A DNA stretch of 64,000 bases from Rhodobacteraceae bacterium S2214. Lineage in GTDB: Bacteria; Pseudomonadota; Alphaproteobacteria; Rhodobacterales; Rhodobacteraceae. The notes beneath the pieces are model-generated. The model did no database searches and was not told where the DNA came from. It saw only the letters and a list, made by a program, of their open reading frames with translations. Of this stretch, positions 28,493 through 36,829 are shown piece by piece (the first letter of the stretch is position 1; each line of letters opens with the position of its first letter). Location: the NCBI GenBank assembly GCA_025141675.1, contig CP081161.1:3528531-3592530 (forward strand), in the 5' to 3' direction. The translations under genes were made by a program, and so were the position numbers.

Positions 28493-29140
28493 ATGAGCTT
28501 GCGTATTAACGATACCATTCCAAACCTGACCGTCGAAACCGATCAAGGCAGCTTTGCTTTGCACGATTGGATCGGCGATAGCTGGGCGATCCTTTTCTCG
28601 CACCCCAAAGACTTTACGCCGGTTTGCACGACCGAATTTGGCGCAGTGGCGCAACTAGCCGACGAATGGGCCAAACGCGGCACAAAAGTGATTGGCGTGT
28701 CCGTCGACGGTGTCGAGGACCATAAGAAATGGAAAACTGACATCGAAACCGTTGGCGGCGCTGCAGCAGGTTTTCCAATTATCGCAGACACTGGACTTGA
28801 AGTGTCTAAGGCGTTCGACATGCTTCCCGCGGAAGCGTACCTGCCGGATGGACGCACACCGGCGGACAGCGCGACAGTCCGTTCGGTGTTTATCATCGGC
28901 CCAGACAAGCAGCTGAAATTGTCGATGACATACCCAATGACCGTCGGCCGCAATTTTGCCGAAGTGCTTCGTGCCCTCGATGGTCTACAGACATCCACTG
29001 GCCGTGGTGTTGCAACACCAGCGAACTGGAATGTTGGGGACGACGTCATCATTCCCGCCACATTGAGCGATGAAGACGCGAAAGCCAAATTCGGCGATTT
29101 TGAAAAAGTGCTGCCGTACTTGCGCAAGACAAAGCTCTAA
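28493..29140 (+). CDS. 1-Cys (Prx6-type) peroxiredoxin
   Basis: 215 residues. The peroxidatic Cys45 is in FTPVCTTE, typical of the Prx6 subfamily. No resolving Cys is seen at the usual 2-Cys position; the C-terminal domain after residue 165 with WNVGDDVIIPATLSDEDAK fits Prx6. It reduces H2O2 and organic peroxides using thiol partners. A GAAAGGATACC site precedes ATG 28493. A strong terminator follows. Confidence 0.92.
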   Translation: MSLRINDTIPNLTVETDQGSFALHDWIGDSWAILFSHPKDFTPVCTTEFGAVAQLADEWAKRGTKVIGVSVDGVEDHKKWKTDIETVGGAAAGFPIIADTGLEVSKAFDMLPAEAYLPDGRTPADSATVRSVFIIGPDKQLKLSMTYPMTVGRNFAEVLRALDGLQTSTGRGVATPANWNVGDDVIIPATLSDEDAKAKFGDFEKVLPYLRKTKL

Positions 29141-29166
29141 ACGGCGGTATCGCTGTTCGAACTGAA

Positions 29167-29199
29167 AGAGCCTCGCAAGTGATTGCGAGGCTCTTTTTC
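29167..29199 (+). terminator. Terminator after peroxiredoxin gene
   Basis: AGAGCCTCGCAA, GTGA and TTGCGAGGCTCT form a 12-base stem followed by TTTTCT. Very clear. Confidence 0.92.
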
Positions 29200-29757
29200 T
29201 TAGAAGATATAGACGCGCGTATTCACAGGCACCTGATCGTAAAGTTCTTCGACATGCGGGTTGATCAACCGAACGCAACCTGACGAAAAGTTCTGACCAA
29301 TCGTCCACGGCTGTGGTGTACCATGAATGCGGTAATATGTGTCGCGGCCGCCCTCATACAGGTACAGCGCGCGCGCACCCATCGGGTTTTGCGGGTGACC
29401 ACCAGGCAAACCACGCCGATAGGGCGCGTATAGCTCTGGTTCGAGGTTGATCATGTTCTGCGTCGGAATCCAGCTGGGCCATTCGGCCTTACGGCGGATC
29501 GTCAGAACCCCCGTATAGTTCCGACCCTGATTACCAAGCGCAATGCCGTAACGACGGGCACGACCATTGCCAAGCGTCCAATACAGATAGAAATCTTCCT
29601 TAACGACATGAATTTCGCCCGCTGGCAGTTCGGGGTTCACGTCTACTTCTTGGGGTCGGAAACGACGCGGAAGCTGGACGACGGTGGGTGTCGCTATCGC
29701 GGGCGTCGCGAGGATAGACGCCACTGCGCTTGCAGTGAATTGACGGCGTGTCAGCAT
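29200..29757 (-). CDS. L,D-transpeptidase 1, Tat-type signal
   Basis: 185 residues. The N-terminus MLTRRQFTASAVASILATP carries a twin-Arg motif. YkuD-type catalytic residues are present: His145 in RIHGTPQP and Cys161 in NFSSGCVRL. It forms 3->3 cross-links or attaches lipoproteins to peptidoglycan. It is followed downstream on the minus strand by the convergent peroxiredoxin terminator. Similar in plan to the next gene but with a slightly different active-site loop. Confidence 0.9.
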   Translation of the reverse strand: MLTRRQFTASAVASILATPAIATPTVVQLPRRFRPQEVDVNPELPAGEIHVVKEDFYLYWTLGNGRARRYGIALGNQGRNYTGVLTIRRKAEWPSWIPTQNMINLEPELYAPYRRGLPGGHPQNPMGARALYLYEGGRDTYYRIHGTPQPWTIGQNFSSGCVRLINPHVEELYDQVPVNTRVYIF

Positions 29758-29831
29758 TTGGGGTCCTGCTCAGGTCTATTGCTGTCTATTTTGACGCAAT
29801 CATTAGGCCAAACAGATTACCGAACCAACAA

Positions 29832-29865
29832 AATGCAAAGTACCGGCCCAATTAGGGCCGGTACT
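29832..29865 (-). terminator. Terminator after second L,D-transpeptidase
   Basis: AGTACCGGCCC, AATTA loop and GGGCCGGTACT form an 11-base stem. On the minus strand it is followed by a T-rich tract. Confidence 0.75.
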
Positions 29866-29892
29866 GTAGGGTTCCTGCATCACTTTGTGGTG

Positions 29893-30489
29893 CTAGACGT
29901 CCCTTGGATACAGGTAAACTTTCGAACGCATCGGCGTGCGGTTGTAGAGATCTACGACAAATTCATTCGTAAGGCGTGCGCAGCCGTTTGATACCGCAGT
30001 GCCAATTGTGCGGGGCGCATTTGTCCCGTGAATGCGAAGATACGTGTCGCCACGCCCCGGTTCAAATAGGTAAAGCGCGCGCGCACCAAGCGGGTTGTCC
30101 GGCCCGCCTTCGAGCCCGTCTGCGTATTTTTCATACGCCTCTGGATCACGTTCAATCATTTCCGGTGTCGGTGTCCAGCTAGGCCATTCTTTCTTGGCAC
30201 CAACGTAGAAGCTACCCGGTTCGTACAACCCTGGACGACCAACACCGACGGCGTAGCGCATTGCCTGATCGCCACCCAGTGTCAGGTAAAGGCGGAATGT
30301 GTTTGGATCCATGTGGATTTCATTGGCGGCGACGGCGCCTGCCAAAGTAACCAAAGTTGGCGCAAGAGGATCAGCAGGTACAACTGGCGCTTCTGGCGCT
30401 GGCGCGGCCGCCTCTTGTGCAAAAGCAGGGTGAGCGCCAAACGCGGTGATGGCAGCACCCGTGGCAATAAAATGACGTCTTGTCAGCAT
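29893..30489 (-). CDS. L,D-transpeptidase 2, Tat-type signal
   Basis: About 198 residues. ATG 30489 opens MLTRRHFIATGAAITAFG and AFAQE, again a twin-Arg signal. A Pro/Ala-rich linker follows (about 25-48). Catalytic residues are His154 in RIHGTNAPR and Cys170 in SNGCARL. The two LDTs share the WPSWxPT and NPxGARALYL blocks, so they arose by duplication. A hairpin terminator follows it. Likely periplasmic peptidoglycan cross-linking. Confidence 0.9.
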   Translation of the reverse strand: MLTRRHFIATGAAITAFGAHPAFAQEAAAPAPEAPVVPADPLAPTLVTLAGAVAANEIHMDPNTFRLYLTLGGDQAMRYAVGVGRPGLYEPGSFYVGAKKEWPSWTPTPEMIERDPEAYEKYADGLEGGPDNPLGARALYLFEPGRGDTYLRIHGTNAPRTIGTAVSNGCARLTNEFVVDLYNRTPMRSKVYLYPRDV

Positions 30490-30651
30490 AAGGTTTTCCC
30501 CCGAAGAATCTGCGCTGGTTTGTTCGTATCTAGCGTCATCCCGACCGGAATTCAGATCAAATATGAGTGAACCGATTTTGGTGATGCAAACCAACAACAG
30601 CCTTATCTGCTCACAATTATGCCGACGAGGGGGAAAAATCACGAAGCGGTA

Positions 30652-31302
30652 TCAGAATCGGTACCCCACCGACAGGTTGATGTATGGATAAGCCGCAAAA
30701 TTGGCGGCGTCAGCGCGGGCGTTTTGCACATCCGGATCGGCATCAATTGCGGCCTGAAGCTCAGCGCTGTCCCCAGTAATTTCAATGTCGAAACCGCCTA
30801 CAAAGACAGCCCCAATTTCACTACTTAATACCCACTCATCGTTAATCGGGTAATCGTATCCGACAGAAACCAAAGGGGCGGCAGTTCGATTGAATTCCGC
30901 AATACTAGTCGCTGTGCCGCTGTCAAAGCTTTGCCCGTCATATTCGATCGGATTACTAGCTGTCCCTGATATCGTTGTTTCAATGCTTGTTTTGCTGAAC
31001 ACTAGGCCACCTGAAATACGCCAGTCCGCATCCACCGGAGAATAGTCTACGATCATAGTCATTGCACCCAGTGCGGCATCGATATCGTAACTGTTCCCGC
31101 TTTCCGTTTGTGTTTCATTCAGCTGAAGGCCACCCATCCATCCAGCACGTGCGCGCCAATCAGGAGTCATCTGGTATCCCCCCTCAAAAGACAAACCAAA
31201 CGTAGAAATCCCGCTCCATGCGGTGACATCACCTATGTTTTGGGCTTTCAGCGGCCCCGCCAGAATGCCCAATATCATGAGGATCCAAATTCTTATTCGC
31301 AT
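30652..31302 (-). CDS. Small outer-membrane beta-barrel protein
   Basis: About 216 residues. Starts MRIRIWILMILGILAG with KAQN as likely signal cleavage; AAAGGG precedes ATG 31302. A TTG in frame at 31317 is weaker. The mature protein alternates short strands (WRARAGWMGGLQL, WRISGGLVFSKTS) with loops and ends INLSVGYRF with a terminal Phe, typical of outer-membrane barrels of eight or so strands. The precise family is not recognised. Its stop is about 160 bases before the second L,D-transpeptidase start. Confidence 0.75.
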   Translation of the reverse strand: MRIRIWILMILGILAGPLKAQNIGDVTAWSGISTFGLSFEGGYQMTPDWRARAGWMGGLQLNETQTESGNSYDIDAALGAMTMIVDYSPVDADWRISGGLVFSKTSIETTISGTASNPIEYDGQSFDSGTATSIAEFNRTAAPLVSVGYDYPINDEWVLSSEIGAVFVGGFDIEITGDSAELQAAIDADPDVQNARADAANFAAYPYINLSVGYRF

Positions 31303-31352
31303 CAAAAGCCCTTTCAAATTTAGGGCAAACTAGCGGGAACAAGTAAACAAAC

Positions 31353-31385
31353 AAAAAAGCCCCGATGAACACATCGGGGCTTTTT
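31353..31385 (-). terminator. Bidirectional terminator downstream of pnp
   Basis: GCCCCGATG, AACA and CATCGGGGC form a perfect nine-base stem flanked by A- and T-runs on both sides. Confidence 0.92.
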
Positions 31386-31404
31386 CAAATCTTTCAAAGA
31401 AGGA

Positions 31405-33540
31405 TTACTCTTCAGCAGCTTCTTCTTTTGTGATCTCTTTACCAGTTTCCTGATCAACCATTTTCATAGCCAAACGGACTTTGCCGCGATCATCAAAGCC
31501 GAGCAGTTTCACCCAAACTTCCTGACCTTCTTTCAGAACGTCAGATGGGTGGTTCAGGCGACGGTTTTCGATCTGGGACACGTGCACAAGGCCGTCACGC
31601 TTACCAAAGAAGTTCACAAACGCGCCGAAATCGACGAGCTTCACAACTTTACCTTTGTAGATCACGCCTTCTTCTGGCTCAGCCACGATGGAATGGATCA
31701 TGTCGTAGGCCTTTTTGATGGCCTCCGCATCGTTGGACGCCAGCTTGATGATACCGTCGTCGTTGATGTCCACTTTCGCGCCGGATGTCTCAACGATTTC
31801 ACGGATCACTTTACCACCAGACCCGATCACTTCACGGATCTTGTCAGTCGGAATCTGCATCGTTTCGATCTTCGGTGCGTGTACGCCCAGATCTTTCGCG
31901 CCTGTCAGCGCTTTGCCCATCTCACCGAGGATATGCAAACGGCCAGCTTTCGCCTGTGCCAGCGCCTTGGACATGATTTCCGGCGTGATACCTGCGATCT
32001 TGATGTCCATCTGCAAAGATGTGATACCGTTTTCAGTACCCGCAACTTTGAAGTCCATGTCGCCGAGGTGATCTTCGTCACCCAAGATGTCGGACAGGAT
32101 CGCGTAATCGCCATCGTCTTCCATCACCAGACCCATCGCAACACCAGCAACTGGTGCTTTCAACGGAACGCCTGCGTCCATCATGGACAAAGACCCACCA
32201 CAAACGGACGCCATTGAAGACGACCCATTGGATTCAGTGATCTCTGACACCAAACGGATAGTGTATGGGAAATCAGTTGCGGACGGCAGAACAGCCTGCA
32301 ACGCACGCCAAGCCAGTTTACCGTGGCCGATTTCACGACGACCCGGACCACCAACACGACCAACTTCACCAACTGAATACGGTGGGAAGTTATAATGAAG
32401 CATGAAGTTCGACTTATACATACCAGTCAATGAGTCGATCATCTGCTCATCGTCGCCAGTACCAAGCGTCGTCACAACAAGACCCTGTGTCTCACCACGT
32501 GTAAACAAGGCAGAGCCGTGTGTCCGTGGCAGGATGCCTGTCTCGGAAACGATCGGGCGAATCGTGTCGAGAGCACGACCGTCGATGCGCTTGCCGTTTT
32601 TGACAACATCACCGCGCAGAACTGCAGATTCCAGCTTCTTCAGAGCAGCGCCCAGGTTGCCGTCTTCTTGTTGCTCTTCGGACAAAGATGCGATGATCTC
32701 GTCCTTGGCGGTAGAAACTGCACCGGTACGTTCTTGCTTGTCCGTGATCGCATAAGCGGCACGCATTTTGTCTTCGCCAGCGGCTTTGACAGCGTTGAAC
32801 AGGTCTGAATAATCTTCAGGCTGGAAATCAAATGGCTCTTTTGCACATTCTTCGGCCAGATCGATGATCAGGTCGATGACCGGCTGAATGCTTTCGTGGG
32901 CGAACGTCACCGCACCGAGCATTTCTTCTTCGGTCAATTCGTATGCTTCAGATTCAACCATCATCACGGCGTCTTTTGTGCCGGCAACAACAAGATCCAA
33001 GCGCTGCTCTGGGTTCAGGCGCAGGTTATGCATATCGTCGATTTCTGGGTTCAGGATGTATTCACCATCCTCAAAACCAACGCGACACGCAGCAATCGGG
33101 CCGCGGAATGGCGCACCGGAAATGGTAAGTGCCGCGGATGCCGCGATCATCGCAACCATATCTGGGTCATTAACCAGATCGTGGGATAGCACAGTACACA
33201 TCACCAGAACTTCGTTTTTGAAGCCGGGGACGAACAACGGGCGAATTGGACGGTCGATCAGGCGGGATGTCAGCGTCTCTTTTTCAGTTGGACGCGCTTC
33301 ACGCTTGAAGAAGCCACCAGGTACTTTACCGGCAGCATAGTATTTTTCTTGATAATGTACGGTCAGCGGAAAGAAATCCTGACCAGGCTTTTGCTTGCGT
33401 GCAAATGTGACGTTCGCCATCACAGATGTTTCGCCAAGTGTGGCAATCACTGAGCCGTCAGCCTGACGCGCAACCTTGCCGGTTTCGAGAGTGAGCGTTT
33501 CTTCGCCCCACTGCATCGATTTTTTTACTTCGTTAAACAT
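31405..33540 (-). CDS. pnp: Polyribonucleotide nucleotidyltransferase (PNPase)
   Basis: 711 residues. Degrades RNA 3'->5' by phosphorolysis. Two RNase PH-like domains lie at about 1-230 and 330-540, separated by a helical linker. The KH domain has [15 protein letters not shown] (around 570-585) and the S1 domain follows with [20 protein letters not shown]. No rpsO-like gene is adjacent upstream, unlike in many bacteria. The leader carries three hairpins, the nearest beside the ribosome site AAAAGGA. Confidence 0.97.
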   Translation of the reverse strand: MFNEVKKSMQWGEETLTLETGKVARQADGSVIATLGETSVMANVTFARKQKPGQDFFPLTVHYQEKYYAAGKVPGGFFKREARPTEKETLTSRLIDRPIRPLFVPGFKNEVLVMCTVLSHDLVNDPDMVAMIAASAALTISGAPFRGPIAACRVGFEDGEYILNPEIDDMHNLRLNPEQRLDLVVAGTKDAVMMVESEAYELTEEEMLGAVTFAHESIQPVIDLIIDLAEECAKEPFDFQPEDYSDLFNAVKAAGEDKMRAAYAITDKQERTGAVSTAKDEIIASLSEEQQEDGNLGAALKKLESAVLRGDVVKNGKRIDGRALDTIRPIVSETGILPRTHGSALFTRGETQGLVVTTLGTGDDEQMIDSLTGMYKSNFMLHYNFPPYSVGEVGRVGGPGRREIGHGKLAWRALQAVLPSATDFPYTIRLVSEITESNGSSSMASVCGGSLSMMDAGVPLKAPVAGVAMGLVMEDDGDYAILSDILGDEDHLGDMDFKVAGTENGITSLQMDIKIAGITPEIMSKALAQAKAGRLHILGEMGKALTGAKDLGVHAPKIETMQIPTDKIREVIGSGGKVIREIVETSGAKVDINDDGIIKLASNDAEAIKKAYDMIHSIVAEPEEGVIYKGKVVKLVDFGAFVNFFGKRDGLVHVSQIENRRLNHPSDVLKEGQEVWVKLLGFDDRGKVRLAMKMVDQETGKEITKEEAAEE

Positions 33541-33640
33541 ATATGTTTTCCTTTTGGCCCGATGGGGCCTTTTGCGTAGGGGGCGTATTCCCCCTCAATC
33601 CGGTATCTTCTTTTGTCGGCGCTGGACTGCGGGCGCCGGT
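33541..33640 (-). promoter_or_regulatory. Structured pnp leader with three hairpins
   Basis: Hairpins (as minus strand transcript): GGCCC/GGGCC (33556-33569) right before the ribosome site; GGGGG/CCCCC (33579-33594); and CGGCGC/GCGCCG (33617-33638). In E. coli, pnp is self-regulated through its 5' UTR structure after RNase III cleavage. Whether this leader works similarly is unknown. Confidence 0.4.
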
Positions 33641-33777
33641 CTTCCAAGATGGGCGGGCCATACACTGGATTGACCCGATTGGGAAGCATTATGGGTTTTC
33701 AGACCATGAAAGAGATGCAACAACCCATCAACACATGCGCCAAACCCGCAAAATTGCCCAACCGCTAAAGTAGATTA

Positions 33778-35241
33778 ATGACAGAAATTCCATCGCACCC
33801 TTTAGATCGTTGGCAATATCGCGTGACCCCGGTTGAAACTGAGGATGCCATTGCCGTCGGGGATTTCTGGCTCACTGTTGGTGATGACCTTCCGGTCACA
33901 ACCGTCACCGATCGAAACGGGGTCGAAATCGGGGTCATTGTCGGTTTCGCAATCGACATCGCGGCCGCTAAAATTCTAGCCGGAACTTGGGCGGCGCCCG
34001 TTTCGCATGACGATCCCGTTGATGAACTTGTCCGCAATCTTTTGTGGGCAATTGGCGGGCGATACATTTGGATTGCAACGCTTGGCTGTCAAACACGCCT
34101 TTATCCAGATGCCGGCGGACAGGTGACCTGCGTTTATGACCCCGAAATGCGATGTGCGGGTGCAACCGCATTGTCGCTGATGGACGATACGACCTACGAT
34201 GCGCGGTTCAATAAGACGCTATTTGATCAGCTCGGCGTCAACGGCGAAGGTTGGTTTCCCGCCGGATTGACGGCCCATCATGGCTTATCCAGAGTACTGC
34301 CAAACCACTACCTCGATCTGCAAGATTGGTCAGTGAACCGTTTCCAAGGGGCTGCATTCAAACACACCGACCTCAGCACCGATGAAATCGTTGACCGGAT
34401 GATCGCGATCACACAATCACAGATCACGGCTCTGATAGATGGCGACAAGATGCCGGCGATTGCGCTGACCGCCGGATATGAGACCCGTGTTTTATTGGCT
34501 TGTGCGCGTCCATACCTAGACAAGGTCAAATTTGTAACGGTCGTTGGCGAAGATCGTCATCAAATCGACAGCACCATCGCCCGTCAAATTGCCGATGATA
34601 TGTCCTTGGACCACATGGCGCTGCCGCGCAAAAATGCAGACACGGACCAGCAGGAACTGTTTTTGCGGCGCGGCGGGCATTGCCATGGTGACAGTAACGT
34701 CAAATTCCACCCCAGTGTCCGGCCGCTCGCGCGCGAACACGTCTTCGTCGGTGGGTTGGGTGGTGAAATCGGGCGGGCCTTTCTTTGGCGTGATACCGAC
34801 ACTGCCGAACTAAATGTTTCGACTGAATTGTTGGTAACACGCTTTGGCCTGCGTCAGTCCGATAAAGCCGCTGCGGCCCTTGGCGCTTGGTTGACGGAGC
34901 TCAAAACCGAAATCGGAACAAACGGTCTAGATATTCTAGACCTCGCGTACATAGAAAATCGCATGGGACCTTGGGCGAATGTCCAATTCTGCGCGGACCC
35001 AACTGTTGTACGCTATGCTCCGATGTTCACCTACGAAACCTCGGCGTTGATGCGCGGCCTACCCGCCGACTGGAAACGAAATGGGACTTTAGGGATCGCT
35101 ATGATCCAACGGTTGTGGCCGGAGCTAAGCCAGTACCCCTACAATTCCCTCGGCCCAGTGCGCGACATTTGGGTGAAAATTCAACGGGTCATCGCCAATC
35201 CAGCCATTGTCGCCAAAAAACTACGACAACTGAAACACTAA
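33778..35241 (+). CDS. Asparagine-synthase-like protein with degenerate PP-loop
   Basis: 487 residues. The C-terminal part resembles the asparagine-synthetase ATP-pyrophosphatase fold. The block ALTAGYETRVLLA (about 229-241) occupies the place of the PP-loop SGGxDSR; the preceding SRVLPNHYLDL matches the LPPGH.L region of asparagine synthetases. The N-terminal 140 residues do not show the usual N-terminal Cys glutaminase residue: the chain starts MTEIPSHPLD. It is thus not a normal glutamine-dependent asparagine synthetase. It is convergent with fliP with a four-base overlap. Similar orphan proteins occur near polysaccharide genes, but no such genes are near here. The specific function is unknown. 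Confidence 0.65.
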   Translation: MTEIPSHPLDRWQYRVTPVETEDAIAVGDFWLTVGDDLPVTTVTDRNGVEIGVIVGFAIDIAAAKILAGTWAAPVSHDDPVDELVRNLLWAIGGRYIWIATLGCQTRLYPDAGGQVTCVYDPEMRCAGATALSLMDDTTYDARFNKTLFDQLGVNGEGWFPAGLTAHHGLSRVLPNHYLDLQDWSVNRFQGAAFKHTDLSTDEIVDRMIAITQSQITALIDGDKMPAIALTAGYETRVLLACARPYLDKVKFVTVVGEDRHQIDSTIARQIADDMSLDHMALPRKNADTDQQELFLRRGGHCHGDSNVKFHPSVRPLAREHVFVGGLGGEIGRAFLWRDTDTAELNVSTELLVTRFGLRQSDKAAAALGAWLTELKTEIGTNGLDILDLAYIENRMGPWANVQFCADPTVVRYAPMFTYETSALMRGLPADWKRNGTLGIAMIQRLWPELSQYPYNSLGPVRDIWVKIQRVIANPAIVAKKLRQLKH

Positions 35242-35966
35242 ACCCCATAGCTTTGAACAAGTCCCATTGAAAGTAAGCTCCACCCGTCCGCCACAACAAA
35301 AAACGACAGTTTAAAGGGAAGCGAAACGATTGCAGGCGGCACCATCATCATCCCCATCGACATCAGAATGGCCGCAACAATGAGATCGATAATCAGGAAC
35401 GGCAAAAAGATAATAAACCCGACCTGAAATGCACGCGCAAGTTCGCTCAACATAAACGACGGGATCACGACGGACAGGTTGGACTGAACGATCGGCAAGG
35501 TCGGATCAACATCCGGTCGCAGCTCAGCCATGCGTTCGAAGGTTTCAGGGTTAATCCGACCCGCCATGAAAATCTTCAACGGCTCCATCGCGCGGAAAAA
35601 GCCTGTTTCGATGTCCATAGTACCATCAACGACCGGACCGACGCCCTGCTCCCAAGACGCAATGAACACGGGCTCCATAACAAAATAAGTCATGAATAAC
35701 GCAAGGCTGACCATCATCATATTTGGGGGCGACTGCTGCAAACCAATCGCTTGTCGCAAAATGGCGAAGACGGTGACGAAGAATGGAAAACAGGTCACCA
35801 TAATTGCGATGCCCGGCACCAAACTGAGCACGGTGATCAAAACTAACAACTGGATCGACCGCGACGCCAGAGAGGTATCGTCGCCCAGCGTTATCGAAAA
35901 ATCTTGCGCGACTGATGGCGACGCCCAAAAAGCGATACACAGTAACGTAATGCAAAAAAAACGCAC
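35238..35966 (-). CDS. fliP: Flagellar export gate protein FliP
   Basis: 242 residues. Core membrane subunit of the flagellar type III export gate. A signal-like N-terminus (MRFFCITLLCIAFWASPSVA) is followed by TM segments. Family blocks PNMMMVSLALFMTYFVMEPV and the C-terminal LIIDLIVAAILMSMGMMMVPP are clear. The start is GTG 35966 with TTGGAA. It ends the fliF-fliH-fliN-fliP block and is four bases into the convergent asparagine-synthase-like gene. Confidence 0.95.
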   Translation of the reverse strand: MRFFCITLLCIAFWASPSVAQDFSITLGDDTSLASRSIQLLVLITVLSLVPGIAIMVTCFPFFVTVFAILRQAIGLQQSPPNMMMVSLALFMTYFVMEPVFIASWEQGVGPVVDGTMDIETGFFRAMEPLKIFMAGRINPETFERMAELRPDVDPTLPIVQSNLSVVIPSFMLSELARAFQVGFIIFLPFLIIDLIVAAILMSMGMMMVPPAIVSLPFKLSFFVVADGWSLLSMGLVQSYGV

Positions 35967-35967
35967 G

Positions 35968-36264
35968 TTATTCCAACTCGTCGTTGTGAACGGCGACCTC
36001 CGTCAGCCGCACCGCAAGCTGCCCCGGTTCCCCCCCCTCCAGTTCTTGCAGTTCTCCGCGGGCAACCAGCCGATCGCCGATATAAAGCTCTACGGGATCA
36101 TCAATTTTGCGATCCAACGGTAAAACCGCATTTTCCGTTAGGTTCATCAGATCAGAGATCAGCGGCGTTGCCTTGCCGACGGAAACCGATATCTCGATTG
36201 GGATGCGTTGCAGAGGATGTACCGACGCATGTCCAGTGGTCTGTTTTTCGACAACATCTTCCAT
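35968..36264 (-). CDS. fliN: Flagellar motor switch protein FliN
   Basis: 98 residues. C-ring component that binds FliM and the switch protein CheY. The SpoA domain is visible: IPIEISVSVGKATPLISDLM and LDRKIDDPVELYIGDRLVARGEL. It is one base before fliP and one base after the fliH-like gene, so it is in a tight operon. FliM and FliG are not encoded in the window. Confidence 0.9.
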   Translation of the reverse strand: MEDVVEKQTTGHASVHPLQRIPIEISVSVGKATPLISDLMNLTENAVLPLDRKIDDPVELYIGDRLVARGELQELEGGEPGQLAVRLTEVAVHNDELE

Positions 36265-36265
36265 C

Positions 36266-36829
36266 TTATGAAGCTTCCTTCGCTGGGGTAATCAAGATTT
36301 TCGAATGATGTTTGATGGCCTCGTGTAAGGCATCAAAATCAATGGACGTTTCGTGCCCGCCACCCATGAAAAACGCCGCATGTTCTGTTAAGGCCGGATC
36401 AGCCTCAATCACGATTTCGGACAAATCGAGGTCACTAATGACCGCCTGAAACACGTCAATTTGATTCGGTGGCAAGCGAAGGACAATGGGATGCGTGCTG
36501 TCTCGTTCAATCGCGCCAAGCAACAATTGGCGCAATTTCAAATGCAAAGCTGGCGCAAGCAACTCAGGCAAAACTTGCTCCAAGATGGCCGTAACGTAAC
36601 TTGCAGTTCCATTCGAGAAATGGGATTGGGCTTCTTCGTACCCAAACATGCCATCAACCAGCGACTCCGCGACTTTTGCGCGTAACTGCGATTGTTCGCT
36701 CTGATGCGCCAGAATTGCTGCCTCTTGCCCATCCCGGAATCCGTCATCGTATGTCGCAATATTTTCAGGATGATCAGTCTGGCTCAGATGCTGCCCATCA
36801 AAGCTTTCAAGACTTAAGGATGACACCAT
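36266..36829 (-). CDS. fliH: FliH-like flagellar export regulator
   Basis: 187 residues. Its position between fliF and fliN and its composition fit FliH, the regulator of the FliI ATPase. The N-terminal part is acidic and Gln-rich (DDGFRDGQEAAILAHQ, then QSEQSQLRAKVAESL), and the C-terminal part has LRLPPNQIDVFQAVISDLDLSEIVIEADPAL, typical of the FliH/SctL C-terminal domain. Sequence identity to E. coli FliH is low in general in this group, so the name rests partly on context. Confidence 0.75.
   Translation of the reverse strand: MVSSLSLESFDGQHLSQTDHPENIATYDDGFRDGQEAAILAHQSEQSQLRAKVAESLVDGMFGYEEAQSHFSNGTASYVTAILEQVLPELLAPALHLKLRQLLLGAIERDSTHPIVLRLPPNQIDVFQAVISDLDLSEIVIEADPALTEHAAFFMGGGHETSIDFDALHEAIKHHSKILITPAKEAS

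Noticed and set aside
33543..33773. 76-codon plus-strand ORF in the pnp leader
   Set aside because: Sequence has no domain or ribosome site and overlaps the leader hairpins.
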